From NCBI GenBank assembly GCA_001797315.1, contig MGPC01000018.1, positions 62,001 through 126,000 of the forward strand: a stretch of 64,000 bases of DNA, read 5' to 3'. Each line of letters opens with the position of its first letter. The stretch's first letter is position 1. Position numbers and translations under genes: made by a program. Source of the stretch: Curvibacter sp. GWA2_64_110. GTDB lineage: Bacteria > Pseudomonadota > Gammaproteobacteria > Burkholderiales > Burkholderiaceae_C. Shown piece by piece: positions 54,393-63,409 of the stretch. Below the pieces are notes generated by a model that made no database searches, had not been told where the DNA came from, and saw only the letters and a list, made by a program, of their open reading frames with translations.

Positions 54393-55726
54393 ACACGCTG
54401 ACCCTGGGCGACATCCGGCCCTGCCTGGAAGGCATCATCCCGGCGCAGATCGCCACCTGTGCGCAGGACGGCACACCCAACGTGGCCTACCTGTCGCAGG
54501 TCTACTATGCGGATGAGCGCCATGTCGCCCTGTCGTTCCAGTTCTTCAACAAGACGCGGCAGAACATCCTGGCCAACCCGCAGGCCACGCTGCTGCTGCT
54601 GCATCCGCAGACCTTTGCCTTCTACCGCCTGCACATCCGTTACCTGCGCACCCAGACCGATGGAGCCCTGTTCGAGAGCATGAAAGCCCAGCTCGCCGGC
54701 ATCGCCTCCCACAGCGGCATGGCCGAGGTGTTCGAGCTCAAGGGCGCCGACATCTACGAGGTGCTCGAGATCGAGCGTGTGCCCGGCAACAGCCTGGAAG
54801 CCCCGCCGCCACGCTGCAGCCTGCTGGGACAGATGCGCCGCTGCAGCGAACAGCTGGCCCGCTGCACAGCGCTGGACGAGGCGCTGGACATCGTGATGGC
54901 GACGCTGACCCAGGAGCTGCAGATCAGCCACACCATGATTCTCTTGCTCGACCCGGCCCTGCAACGCCTGTACACGGTGGCCAGCCACGGTTACGCCGTC
55001 TCGGGCGTCGGCTCGGAAATCGAACTCGGCCGCGGCGTCATCGGCATGGCCGCCCAGGCGCTGACGCCGATCCGCATCACCCACATGACCGGCGCCAGTC
55101 TGTACAGCCATGCGGTGCGCCGTACGCTGGCCGACGACATCGCCCTGGACACCGACATCCCTTATCCCGGGCTGGCGCAACCACAAAGCCAGATGGCGGT
55201 ACCCCTCCTGTGCGCCGGCCGGCTGCTGGGGGTGCTGTTCGTCGAGAGCGCCGAGGAGTTGCGTTTCAGCTTCGAAGACGAAGACGTGCTGGTGACGATG
55301 GCCGGCCATCTCGGTGCCGCCATCGACCTGCTGCGCCTGGACGGCGAGGAGGCGACGCCAGCCGCTGCCGCACCTGCAGCGCCGACCTGTGCCGCGCCGG
55401 ACGCCCTGCTGCAGGTGCGCCGCTACAGGAGCAACAACAGCGTGTTCCTCAACGACAGCTACCTGATCAAGGGCGTGGCGGGCGCGATCTTCTGGAAGCT
55501 GCTGAACGACTACCAGCAGCGCGGCCGCACCGACTTCTCCAACCGCGAACTGCGGCTGGACGCCAGCATCGGCCTGCCTGAGGTGGTGGACAACCTGGAA
55601 GCGCGGCTGATCCTGCTGGAGCGCCGGCTGGCGGAGCAGCACCTGCCGATCCGGCTCAAGAAGACCGGCCGCGGCCAGTTCAAGCTCTGCGTCGGTGCCC
55701 GGCTCGAACTCACCGAGCCCGACTGA
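54389..55726 (+). CDS. PNPOx-like / GAF domain protein with C-terminal helical module
   Basis: The protein has 445 residues in three parts. Residues 1-140 repeat a pyridoxamine-oxidase-like flavin barrel (IATCAQDGTPNVAYLSQVYY, NKTRQNILANPQATLLL). Residues 165-315 form a GAF sensor domain (LYTVASHGYAVSGVGSEIEL, MAVPLLCAGRLLGVLFVES). Residues 345-440 form an unassigned module (VFLNDSYLIKGVAGAIFWKLL, NRELRLDASIGLP) that could be a DNA-binding or dimerisation domain. I infer a redox- or gas-responsive regulator. It converges with the hemerythrin gene, 12 bases away. Confidence 0.65.
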   Translation: MNTLTLGDIRPCLEGIIPAQIATCAQDGTPNVAYLSQVYYADERHVALSFQFFNKTRQNILANPQATLLLLHPQTFAFYRLHIRYLRTQTDGALFESMKAQLAGIASHSGMAEVFELKGADIYEVLEIERVPGNSLEAPPPRCSLLGQMRRCSEQLARCTALDEALDIVMATLTQELQISHTMILLLDPALQRLYTVASHGYAVSGVGSEIELGRGVIGMAAQALTPIRITHMTGASLYSHAVRRTLADDIALDTDIPYPGLAQPQSQMAVPLLCAGRLLGVLFVESAEELRFSFEDEDVLVTMAGHLGAAIDLLRLDGEEATPAAAAPAAPTCAAPDALLQVRRYRSNNSVFLNDSYLIKGVAGAIFWKLLNDYQQRGRTDFSNRELRLDASIGLPEVVDNLEARLILLERRLAEQHLPIRLKKTGRGQFKLCVGARLELTEPD

Positions 55727-55738
55727 ACCGCTGCGAAC

Positions 55739-56479
55739 TCAGGATTGCACCAGGCCCGGAACCGGGGCCAGCTTCAGGCCACGCGCCAGCTTGGCCCATT
55801 CGCCGGTGCCCAGATGCGGCTTGACCACGTCCAGCACCACAGCAAACGCGGGTGCCGGTGCATGGGCCTGCATGCCCTGCAGCACCTGCAGGCGCTCGGC
55901 CGGTGTCATGGCCGGCACCATCCAGCGCATCACGAACATGGTTTCCTCCGGGGGAATGGTGGCCAGCAGCCGGCCATGGAGCGCCATCAGTTCCTCGTCG
56001 GTGTAGTGCGCCCACAAGGCCTGGTTGTGCTCGATCTCTTCGGCCTGCATGTGCTCGAAATTGTCGGCAATGAAGAGTGCCAGCTGGCGGTACAGCGCCA
56101 GCGCATCCTGCTCGCGCTGCGACCCCTGGCTCTTTTGCAGCCGGCCGGCCGCGGCCTTGAGCGCCGCAATCGCCTGCTCGTGCTCGACGTGCTCGGCGGC
56201 AATGCGGGCACTGGCGCCGGGCAGCCGCGCTTCCAGCGCGGTGTGGACGAACTCGTTCTCGTGCGTCAGGTGCGAGGTGCAGAAGTCGGCGAACTGCAGC
56301 ACCCGTGAACCGGTCCACTCCACCTCCGAGTCATCCGACGGATCCATCTTGCCCACCGCCACCAGCAGGTCGGCCATCAGCGAGCGCATGGCCTTGTGAA
56401 TGCCGACATAAAGATCCACCCGGTTCGCCGGGTTGTCTGCAGACGCCACCTTCACCATCTCGTTCGTGTCAATTTTCAT
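55739..56479 (-). CDS. Hemerythrin-like domain protein
   Basis: The protein has 246 residues. A His/Glu pattern spread over helices (HKAMR near residue 28, HLTHENEFVH, HVEHEQAI, FEHMQAEEIEHNQAL) fits a hemerythrin/HHE four-helix bundle with a diiron site. Such proteins bind oxygen, nitric oxide or iron. It is a neighbour of two flavin-binding-type genes, which suggests a shared redox or NO role. Confidence 0.8.
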   Translation of the reverse strand: MKIDTNEMVKVASADNPANRVDLYVGIHKAMRSLMADLLVAVGKMDPSDDSEVEWTGSRVLQFADFCTSHLTHENEFVHTALEARLPGASARIAAEHVEHEQAIAALKAAAGRLQKSQGSQREQDALALYRQLALFIADNFEHMQAEEIEHNQALWAHYTDEELMALHGRLLATIPPEETMFVMRWMVPAMTPAERLQVLQGMQAHAPAPAFAVVLDVVKPHLGTGEWAKLARGLKLAPVPGLVQS

Positions 56480-56629
56480 GCTCTACTTCCTTGATGCCCG
56501 ATGGAATTGCCGGGCTGGTCTTCGCCCCTGCTCGCCCCGAACAGAAACATGCAGGAAGTCTAGGAATCCGGTCGCCTCATGTCTCTTAAGAACTGGCTAG
56601 AAAATTCCTAAAAAATTACTAACGCAGCC

Positions 56630-57193
56630 ATGACACCATCCAGGCCCACCCGTACGGCTTCACCTCTGCCGGAACCCAGGGACCCGCTCCGCTACCTCAC
56701 CGGGTATCCGCCCACGGTACTGGAACAGGTTCAAAGACTCCTGGCCAGTGAGCGGCTGGGGGAGATGCTGCACAAGAGATACCCGGACACCCATGACGTC
56801 CGCAGCGACAAGGCCCTGTTCGACTACGTGCAGAACCTCAAGGCCGAATACCTGCGCGGTGCCGAGCCGCTGAGCAAGGTCTGCTTTGACAGCAAGCTGC
56901 ACGTCGTCCACCATGCCCTGGGCACGCACACCAGCGTTTCGCGCGTGCAAGGCGCCAAACTCAAGGCCAAGCGCGAAATTCGTGTCGCCGCCCTGTTCAA
57001 GAACGTGCCACCCGAGTTCCTGCGAATGATCGTGGTGCACGAGCTGGCCCACCTCAAGGAAAAGGCCCACGACAAGGCCTTCTACCAGCTCTGCACCTAC
57101 ATGGAGCCCGACTACCACCAGCTTGAATTCGATCTGCGGCTGTACCTGACCCACATCGAATGGGTCGGCAAGCCCGTCTGGCCTGCCAGCTGA
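56630..57193 (+). CDS. YgjP-like zinc metallopeptidase domain protein
   Basis: The protein has 187 residues. MIVVHELAHLKEKAHDKAFYQL has the HExxH site followed by H-DKxFY, the mark of the YgjP/WLM-like (DUF45) group. PDYHQLEFDLRLYL at the C-terminus is also typical. The substrate is unknown. The 150 bases before it are A+T-rich and probably hold promoters for this gene and the divergent hemerythrin gene. Confidence 0.82.
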   Translation: MTPSRPTRTASPLPEPRDPLRYLTGYPPTVLEQVQRLLASERLGEMLHKRYPDTHDVRSDKALFDYVQNLKAEYLRGAEPLSKVCFDSKLHVVHHALGTHTSVSRVQGAKLKAKREIRVAALFKNVPPEFLRMIVVHELAHLKEKAHDKAFYQLCTYMEPDYHQLEFDLRLYLTHIEWVGKPVWPAS

Positions 57194-57236
57194 TCCTGTG
57201 GCCCGGGCGCGAGGCTGTCAGCCCAGCGGCCGTATT

Positions 57237-57572
57237 TCAGGCCTGCTTGCCGTAGGCGCGCTCGACGCGTGCGATGCGAACCTCGTAGTGCGCGTACCAG
57301 TTCGCCTTGCCGCTTTCCTGCGCGATGCGGTGCTCGGCATGGGCGCGCCAGGCGGCAATCGCCGCCTCGGACGCCCAGTAGGAGACGGTGATGCCGAAAC
57401 CGTCCTCGCCGCGCGCACTCTCGACACCCAGGAAGCCGGCTTGGCCCGCGGCCAGTGCCACCATGCGCTCGGCCATCGGCTGGTAGCCCTGGTCATCGGA
57501 GCTGCGGCGGGAAGAAAAGATCACCGCGTAATACGGCGGCTGGGGCAGTCGGGCGAAAGACTCGGTTGTCAT
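57237..57572 (-). CDS. Antibiotic biosynthesis monooxygenase (ABM) domain protein
   Basis: The protein has 111 residues. YAVIFSSRRSSDDQGYQPMAERMVALAAGQAGFLGVESARG, followed by SYWASEAAIAAWRAHAEH, is the ABM/YgiN-like ferredoxin fold with the W-x2-E-AI-AWR-HAEH motif. Such proteins are small oxygenases or heme-degrading-like enzymes; many have no known substrate. It stands alone, downstream of the chemotaxis receptor on the same strand. Confidence 0.85.
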   Translation of the reverse strand: MTTESFARLPQPPYYAVIFSSRRSSDDQGYQPMAERMVALAAGQAGFLGVESARGEDGFGITVSYWASEAAIAAWRAHAEHRIAQESGKANWYAHYEVRIARVERAYGKQA

Positions 57573-57612
57573 GGCGGGCCTCGTGCGAAGAGGCCGCCAG
57601 TGTAGAGCCTGT

Positions 57613-59199
57613 TCAGGCCGGCAGCAGCAAGGGCTGGTGATCCTGGCTGACCACGAACATGCGCATCACGCCTGCCATGCGGTCGGCCTGCTCCTTCAGG
57701 CTGGCAGAGGCGGCGGCGGCCTGCTCCACCAGCGCGGCATTCTGCTGCGTCATCTGCTCGAGCTGGCTCATCGACTGGTTGACGCCGCCGATCTCGCTGG
57801 ACTGCTCGCTCGCTTCCTGGGTGATGGCCTGGATCATGCGGCTGACCTCGGCCACCTGGCGCACGATCTGCGCCATGGCACCGCCAGCGTCCTGCACCAG
57901 GCGTGAGCCGGTCTCCACCTCGTCGCGGCTGGCCTCGATCAGCCCCTTGATTTCGCGCGCCGCCTCGGCCGAGCGCTGCGCCAGGCCGCGCACCTCGCCG
58001 GCCACCACGGCAAAGCCGCGGCCCTGTTCGCCGGCACGGGCCGCTTCCACCGCGGCGTTGAGCGCCAGGATGTTGGTCTGGAAGGCGATGCTGTCGATCA
58101 CGGCCGTGATATCGGCAATGCGGCTGCTGGAGGCCTGGATGCCGGCCATGCTGCGCACCACCTGCTGCACCAGATCGCCGCCCTGGCCGGCCGAACTGGC
58201 GGCCGAACTGGCGATGTTGCTGGCCGCATGGGCCGACTCGGCCATCTTGCGCACGGTGCCGGTCAGGGCATCAAGCGAAGCCGCCGCTTGTTGCAAGCTG
58301 GCCGCGGCCTGTTCGGTACGCGTGCTCAGGTCAAGGTTGCCGCTGGCAATCTGCGCGCTCGCCCCGGTGATGCTGTCGGCAGCCAGCCGCACCTCCAGCA
58401 CCATGGACTGGAGCGAACCGACCATGGCGTTGAAGTCGTGCGACATGCGGCCCAGTTCATCCTCCGACTGCACCACCACCGCCAGCGACAGGTCGCCTGC
58501 CTTGACACGCGTGATGCCATCGGTGAGCTGGGCCAACGGCTGGCGGATGCGCGCCAGCAGCATGGCGCCCAGGGCCAGACCGCTGGCAACGGCAAACAGC
58601 ATGCCCAGGGCCACGATCCAGGTCAACTGGTTGACGGCCGCGTTGACGGCCTCGCCGCCGTCGGTGGTGTGCAGGCGGTTTGCCTCAATGGCCCGGCTAA
58701 TCTGGGCCTCGGCGGCCAGCGCCGACTGCACCGGTTGCTGGATCTCCTCTTCGAAGACCGCCTGGTCCAGGATTTCCTTGCGCTCGATCTTCGCAATGCT
58801 GGCACCAACCTGGGCTGCATAGCGGTTCTGCTGCGCCTGTCCTTCCTTGAGCACCTGCTGCAGGGCCGGATCGGCCTCGGCGGCAATGGCGGTGCCGAGC
58901 AGCGCCGCGACTGCGGCGGCGTGCTTTTTCCACTCCCCGATGCGCTGGGGCACGCGCTCCATCTTCATCAGCAGGTCAATGGAAATGTCTTTCTCAGCCC
59001 GCCGGACCTTGAGCAGGTTTTCCTGGATCGCCGCCATGCGCACCAGTTGCGCCAGGTCTGCATTCACGGTCTGGTGGGCCTGGGTCTGGATGCCTCGCAC
59101 CTCCCAGGCGGTGAAGCCACCCACCAGCAGAAACACGCCAACCAGCAGCGCAATGGTCATGGCAATCCGCTGCACCAGCGTGAGCCTTAATCTTGTCAT
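57613..59199 (-). CDS. Methyl-accepting chemotaxis protein
   Basis: The protein has 528 residues. A membrane helix at 12-34, a four-helix-bundle sensor region (35-190), a second helix (190-213), HAMP (213-265) and the signalling domain follow in order. The hairpin tip [34 protein letters not shown] is intact. There is no C-terminal NWETF-type pentapeptide for CheR/CheB docking. Ligand unknown. A 6-bp inverted repeat (59220-59235) lies just upstream of the start. Confidence 0.95.
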   Translation of the reverse strand: MTRLRLTLVQRIAMTIALLVGVFLLVGGFTAWEVRGIQTQAHQTVNADLAQLVRMAAIQENLLKVRRAEKDISIDLLMKMERVPQRIGEWKKHAAAVAALLGTAIAAEADPALQQVLKEGQAQQNRYAAQVGASIAKIERKEILDQAVFEEEIQQPVQSALAAEAQISRAIEANRLHTTDGGEAVNAAVNQLTWIVALGMLFAVASGLALGAMLLARIRQPLAQLTDGITRVKAGDLSLAVVVQSEDELGRMSHDFNAMVGSLQSMVLEVRLAADSITGASAQIASGNLDLSTRTEQAAASLQQAAASLDALTGTVRKMAESAHAASNIASSAASSAGQGGDLVQQVVRSMAGIQASSSRIADITAVIDSIAFQTNILALNAAVEAARAGEQGRGFAVVAGEVRGLAQRSAEAAREIKGLIEASRDEVETGSRLVQDAGGAMAQIVRQVAEVSRMIQAITQEASEQSSEIGGVNQSMSQLEQMTQQNAALVEQAAAASASLKEQADRMAGVMRMFVVSQDHQPLLLPA

Positions 59200-59219
59200 T
59201 CAATTTCCTCGATGTGTGA

Positions 59220-59235
59220 GGTCACTCGCGTGACC
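59220..59235. repeat. Small inverted repeat upstream of the chemotaxis receptor gene
   Basis: GGTCAC and GTGACC flank TCGC, a perfect 6-bp stem about 20 bases 5' of the receptor start. No T tract follows on the - strand, so it is more likely a regulatory or mRNA hairpin than a terminator. Confidence 0.35.
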
Positions 59236-59308
59236 GTCGTGTGTGATCGAGAAAAAGTTTATGACTGCAGCGTTTCAGTTTCGTGACACCCAAGGTGCCG
59301 AAAGAAGC

Positions 59309-60361
59309 TCAGGGAATCAGGTCCAGCGCATGCATGTAGGACGGACTCACCATCAGTTCATCCCAATCGGGTGCCGGCGTGGCCGGCAGCAGCGCCAGGC
59401 GGCGCGCCTCGCTGGCCTCATCCAGTTGCCAACGGCCCTTGAGCTGCGCTTCGCTCAGGCCGTCGATCAACTCGTCCACCGCCTCGCCCCGGCCGAGGGA
59501 CTGGTTGCACAGCAGCACCATGTCGCAGCCGGCGCCCAGCGCCGTCACGGCCGCTTCGGTGTAGCTGACCTCGCGCCCGTCGATCAGGCGTGCGCCGGCC
59601 ATGCTGAGGTCGTCGCTGAAGACCGCACCACCGAAGCGCAGACGGCCACGCAGAATGTCGCCCAGCCAGGTGGCAGAAAAACCGGCCGGCCGCGCATCGA
59701 CCTTGGGGTAGATCACATGCGCCGGCATCACGCTCTCCAGCGCCGTGTTGAGCCAGCCGTAGGGCGCGGCGTCGTCGGCCAGGATGGCCTTGAGGCTGCG
59801 CTTGTCGACCGGGATGTCGGTGTGCGAGTCGGCCTTGACGAATCCGTGGCCGGGGAAATGCTTGCCGCAGCTGGCCATGCCGGCCAGGCGCAGGCCGTGC
59901 ATCAGGCTCTTGGCCAGCAAGGTGGCCACACGCGGGTCGCGTGCAAACGAACGGTCGCCGATGACACCACTTTCACCGTAGTCAAGATCAAGCACCGGCG
60001 TGAAACTGAAGTCCACGCCGCAGGCGCGCAGTTCTGCGGCCAGCACGTAGCCGCAGGCCGTGGCGGCATTGGTGGCCTCCATCGGCGTCTTGAGCCACTG
60101 CTCGCCCAGGGCGCGCATCGGCGGCAGATGGGTGAAGCCATCGGTCTTGAAGCGCTGAACGCGCCCGCCTTCGTGGTCGACGCAGATCAGCAGATCCTTG
60201 CGAACTTTCTTGATGTCGCGGCACAGGCTGGCCAGCTGTGCGCGGTCCTGCCAGTTGCGTGCAAACAGGATGATGCCGCCGACCAGCGGGTGCTTGAGGC
60301 GGCGACGATCGGTCTTGCTCAGGCTCAAGCCGGCGATGTCGATGATCAGGGGTGCGTGCAT
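59309..60361 (-). CDS. nagZ: Beta-N-acetylhexosaminidase NagZ
   Basis: The protein has 350 residues. CVDHEGGRVQRF, KHFPGHGFVKADSHTDIP and FSDDLSMAGA are GH3/NagZ motifs; His in KHFPGHG and Asp in SDDLSM are catalytic. It removes GlcNAc from muropeptides in cytoplasmic cell-wall recycling. It lies downstream of acpS on the - strand. Confidence 0.96.
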   Translation of the reverse strand: MHAPLIIDIAGLSLSKTDRRRLKHPLVGGIILFARNWQDRAQLASLCRDIKKVRKDLLICVDHEGGRVQRFKTDGFTHLPPMRALGEQWLKTPMEATNAATACGYVLAAELRACGVDFSFTPVLDLDYGESGVIGDRSFARDPRVATLLAKSLMHGLRLAGMASCGKHFPGHGFVKADSHTDIPVDKRSLKAILADDAAPYGWLNTALESVMPAHVIYPKVDARPAGFSATWLGDILRGRLRFGGAVFSDDLSMAGARLIDGREVSYTEAAVTALGAGCDMVLLCNQSLGRGEAVDELIDGLSEAQLKGRWQLDEASEARRLALLPATPAPDWDELMVSPSYMHALDLIP

Positions 60362-60375
60362 GGTATTCCTCGGAT

Positions 60376-60420
60376 GCTATTGATTTGATAGCTGTTCGCG
60401 CTTACATATAAAGGGCCAGG
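60376..60420 (+). repeat. Full-length short palindromic element between nagZ and acpS
   Basis: It begins GCTATTGATTTGATAGCTG, then TTCGCGCTTACATATAAAGGGCCAGG without interruption. It fills most of the 60-base gap. I use this copy as the reference for the family; six others are listed in this window. Confidence 0.65.
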
Positions 60421-60421
60421 C

Positions 60422-60814
60422 TCAGTTTTTCTCGACAACCACGAAGCTGGCCGCATAGTCGGATTCGTCGGTCACGCTGACCTGGGCGCTCAGGCCCCGG
60501 GCCTCGAACCAGGCCTTGAGTTCGCCGTGCAGCACGATGGCCGGCTTGCCGCTGGGCAGCTTGCTGATTTCACACGAGCGCCAGGTCATGGGCATGCGCA
60601 TGCCCAGACCGATCGCCTTGGAGAAAGCCTCCTTGGCGGAAAAACGCGTCGCCAGGTAGCGCACGCCACGCTCCGGCCAGCGCGCGCTGCGCTCACGCCA
60701 CGTCGACAGCTCAGCCTCGCTCAGCACCTTTTCAGCAAAACGGTCGCCATGGCGCGTCAGACTGGCACGGATGCGGCGCACGTCGCAGATGTCGGTGCCG
60801 ATGCCGTAAATCAT
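60422..60814 (-). CDS. acpS: Holo-[acyl-carrier-protein] synthase
   Basis: The protein has 130 residues. [13 protein letters not shown] and [15 protein letters not shown] hold the Mg-binding Asp and Glu of AcpS. It attaches 4'-phosphopantetheine to acyl carrier proteins. It overlaps pdxJ by four bases (ATGA). Confidence 0.97.
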   Translation of the reverse strand: MIYGIGTDICDVRRIRASLTRHGDRFAEKVLSEAELSTWRERSARWPERGVRYLATRFSAKEAFSKAIGLGMRMPMTWRSCEISKLPSGKPAIVLHGELKAWFEARGLSAQVSVTDESDYAASFVVVEKN

Positions 60815-61560
60815 TGGAAAGCTTCGTTAATGCAACGCAGGTAATCCTGCACCGTGGCGCGGTAACCCAACTCCAGCGCATCAGCCATCAGCGCATGGCC
60901 AATGGACACTTCGGCCACGCCCGGCACCTGGCGCAGAAATTCGGTCAGGTTGTCGCGGTTCAGGTCATGGCCGGCATTCACCCCCAGGCCGGCATCGAGT
61001 GCGGCCTGCGCCGCCGCCGCATAACGCTGCAGCTGTGCCGCCTGGCTGGCATGGCCCCAGGCCGCGGCATAGGGTTCGGTGTAGAGCTCGACGCGGTCGG
61101 CACCGGCGGCGCGGGCCAGCGCCATCTGCTCGGGCGTCGGATCCATGAACAGGCTGACGCGCACGCCCAGGGCACGGCATTCGGCAATCAGCGGGCGCAG
61201 GCGCTCGGCATCGGCGGGAAAGCTCCAGCCGTGGTCGCTGGTGAACTGGCCCTCGCTGTCGGGCACGAAGGTGGCCTGCTGCGGCCGCACCTGACGGATG
61301 AAGTCCATCAGGTTGTGGAAGGGATTGCCCTCGATGTTGAACTCGCGCCCCGGCCAGTCCTGCATCAGCATCGCCAGATCGAACACGTCCTGCGCGCGGA
61401 TGTGACGCTCGTCCGGCCGCGGGTGCACCGTGATGCCATGCGCCCCCGCCTGCAGGCACAGCGTGGCGGCGCGCGTGACGCTGGGGATGCCCAGGTGGCG
61501 CGTGTTGCGCACCAGGGCGACCTTGTTGACATTGACGGAAAGCGCGGTCTTGTTTTTCAT
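60811..61560 (-). CDS. pdxJ: Pyridoxine 5'-phosphate synthase
   Basis: The protein has 249 residues from the ATG at 61560. [38 protein letters not shown] and HDLNRDNL are PdxJ blocks. It condenses 1-deoxyxylulose 5-phosphate with 3-amino-2-oxopropyl phosphate. It overlaps both recO and acpS by four bases. Confidence 0.97.
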   Translation of the reverse strand: MKNKTALSVNVNKVALVRNTRHLGIPSVTRAATLCLQAGAHGITVHPRPDERHIRAQDVFDLAMLMQDWPGREFNIEGNPFHNLMDFIRQVRPQQATFVPDSEGQFTSDHGWSFPADAERLRPLIAECRALGVRVSLFMDPTPEQMALARAAGADRVELYTEPYAAAWGHASQAAQLQRYAAAAQAALDAGLGVNAGHDLNRDNLTEFLRQVPGVAEVSIGHALMADALELGYRATVQDYLRCINEAFQ

Positions 61561-62306
61561 AGCGATTGGAGATCGACCATCATCTGCCGGGTGCGCAGCG
61601 TCGAAACCCCGCAATGGTAATGGAGCAGCGTGCGCAGCTGGGATTTGAGCTCGTTCATCACGGCAGCACTGGCGCGCAGCGTATCGGTGAAGGGCGTACC
61701 CGCCGCCAGCGCCTGTTGCAAGGCGCGCCACTGGGCACCGCTCAGGCTGGCGCGATCGGACTCGTTGCAGCTGCGCAGGCCGCCTTCCGGCACCAGGCTG
61801 TAGCGTGCCGCGTCGTCCAAGGGCGCCAGCGTCAACGTCTGGTGGTCGAGTTGCGGCAGAAAACCGATCTCGCGCAGCAGCAGCAATTCGAACGTACGCA
61901 GCGCGGCCTGCAACACCTCGTCGTGCTCGGAGGCCAGCACGCGCACCACGTTGGCGTAGACGTCGAACAAGGCCGGGTGTGGGTCATCGCGCGCCAGCAG
62001 TTGCATCAGCAACTCGTTGAGGTAGTAGCCGGACAGCAGCGCCTCGCCGGTGGGCATGACATGCCCGCCCATCCACTCGGCACTCTTGAGGGTACGGACC
62101 TCGGCGTCACCACCGAAGGCCAGCTGCAAAGGCTGCAGCGGCAGCAAGACCGGACGGAAACTGGAACTGGGCCGCTTGGCCCCCTTGGCCACCAGCGCGA
62201 TACGGCCGTGGTGACGCGTGAACACGTCCAGGATCAGGCTGGACTCGCTCCAGTCATAGCGGTGCAGCACAAAGGCCGGTTCGTCTGAAATGCGCTTGGT
62301 CGCCAT
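61557..62306 (-). CDS. recO: DNA repair protein RecO
   Basis: The protein has 249 residues from the ATG at 62306. The N-terminal OB fold ([36 protein letters not shown]) is typical of RecO. The C-terminal domain lacks the four-Cys zinc motif of some RecO proteins, as is common in proteobacteria. RecO helps load RecA on SSB-coated DNA. A structured repeat separates it from era. Confidence 0.93.
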   Translation of the reverse strand: MATKRISDEPAFVLHRYDWSESSLILDVFTRHHGRIALVAKGAKRPSSSFRPVLLPLQPLQLAFGGDAEVRTLKSAEWMGGHVMPTGEALLSGYYLNELLMQLLARDDPHPALFDVYANVVRVLASEHDEVLQAALRTFELLLLREIGFLPQLDHQTLTLAPLDDAARYSLVPEGGLRSCNESDRASLSGAQWRALQQALAAGTPFTDTLRASAAVMNELKSQLRTLLHYHCGVSTLRTRQMMVDLQSL

Positions 62307-62343
62307 CGCCCGGTACTCCGAACGCCAGGGACGCTTACCAGCG

Positions 62344-62437
62344 AACGCCGCGGAACTGGCTTTGCCAGGCCGCTGGCGTTGCCCCCTGCAAGGGGGGGGG
62401 CGGAGCGACACGCAGTGCGCGCAGCCTGGGGGTGTTC
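62344..62437 (-). repeat. Structured 3'-UTR repeat after era
   Basis: The element starts immediately after the era stop codon. It carries the 37-base cruciform (62344-62380), GCCCCCT, a run of nine G residues (62392-62400) and the tail ACGCAGTGCGCG...GGGTGTTC. In the inner stem, CTGGC faces GCCAG where the copy at 51618 has CCGGC and GCCGG, so the pair changed on both sides. Confidence 0.7.
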
Positions 62438-63409
62438 CTACTCATACCCGAAAGAGCGCACGCGGGCCTCGTCGTCTGCCCAGCCGGAACGCACCTTGAC
62501 CCAGAGTTCCAGAAATACCTTGGCATCCATCAGCTTCTCGAGCTCGACCCGGGTCTCGGTGCCGATGCGCTTGATGCGCTCGCCCTTGTCGCCGATCACC
62601 ATGGCCTTGTGGCCTTCGCGCTCCACCACGATGGTGGCGGCGATCCTGACCAGGCGCTTCTGGCCCTTGCGGCCCGCTTCTTCCTCGAACTTGTCGATCA
62701 CCACGGTCGAGGTGTAGGGCAGCTCGTCGCCGGTCAGGCGGAACAGCTTTTCACGCACGGTCTCCGAGGCCAGGAATTTCTCGCTGCGGTCGGTCAGCTC
62801 GTCTTCGGCATACCACCAGTCCTGCTCGGGCAGGTATTTCTCGCAGATGCCCAGCAGGCGCTCGATGTCCTTGGCGTTCTTGGCCGACATCGGCACGAAT
62901 TCGGCAAACGGATGGCGCTGCTGCATCTCCTGCAGCCACGGCGCAATCTCGGCGCGGCGGTTCACCGTGTCGAGCTTGTTGGCCACCAGCAGGGTGGGGA
63001 TGTCCTTGTTCAAAAGGGCCAGCACCTTGGCATCGGCCTGGTTGAACATGCCGGCCTCCACCACGTACAGGATCAGGTCCACATCGCCCACCGCGCCCAT
63101 CACCGTCTTGTTGAGGGAACGGTTCAGCGCGTTGTTGTGGCGGGTCTGGAAACCCGGGGTGTCGACAAACACGAACTGGGTCGCACCCTGGGTACGCATG
63201 CCGGTGATGCGGTGGCGCGTGGTCTGTGCCTTGCGCGAGGTGATGCTGATCTTCTGACCCACCAGCGCATTGAGCAGGGTGGATTTGCCCACATTGGGTT
63301 TGCCGACGATGGCCACCAGGCCGCAGCGCCGCGCCCCGGCTTGCGCGTCATTCTGGCCGCTGAGCCCCGTGGAATCTTCGCTATCAGCTACTGAATTCAT
63401 AGCATTCAT
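62438..63409 (-). CDS. era: GTPase Era
   Basis: The protein has up to 323 residues. [14 protein letters not shown] (G1), DTPGF (G3) and ANKLD (G4) are the GTPase motifs, and a C-terminal KH domain follows (near [13 protein letters not shown]). Era binds 16S rRNA during 30S maturation. The first 30 residues are an extension; the first dozen codons coincide with a short repeat copy. The start overlaps rnc by four bases. Confidence 0.96.
   Translation of the reverse strand: MNAMNSVADSEDSTGLSGQNDAQAGARRCGLVAIVGKPNVGKSTLLNALVGQKISITSRKAQTTRHRITGMRTQGATQFVFVDTPGFQTRHNNALNRSLNKTVMGAVGDVDLILYVVEAGMFNQADAKVLALLNKDIPTLLVANKLDTVNRRAEIAPWLQEMQQRHPFAEFVPMSAKNAKDIERLLGICEKYLPEQDWWYAEDELTDRSEKFLASETVREKLFRLTGDELPYTSTVVIDKFEEEAGRKGQKRLVRIAATIVVEREGHKAMVIGDKGERIKRIGTETRVELEKLMDAKVFLELWVKVRSGWADDEARVRSFGYE
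63361..63403 (-). repeat. Short palindromic element embedded in era 5' coding sequence
   Basis: Read on the - strand, GCTATGAATTCAGTAGCTG is followed by ATAGCG and GGGGCTC, in the same order and spacing as the reference copy at 60376. It encodes [12 protein letters not shown] at the N-terminus of Era. Confidence 0.5.

Noticed and set aside
62392-62400. Run of nine G residues as a possible phase-variation tract
   Set aside because: It lies in a non-coding repeat downstream of era and cannot shift a reading frame; the run probably only reflects slippage in the hairpin.
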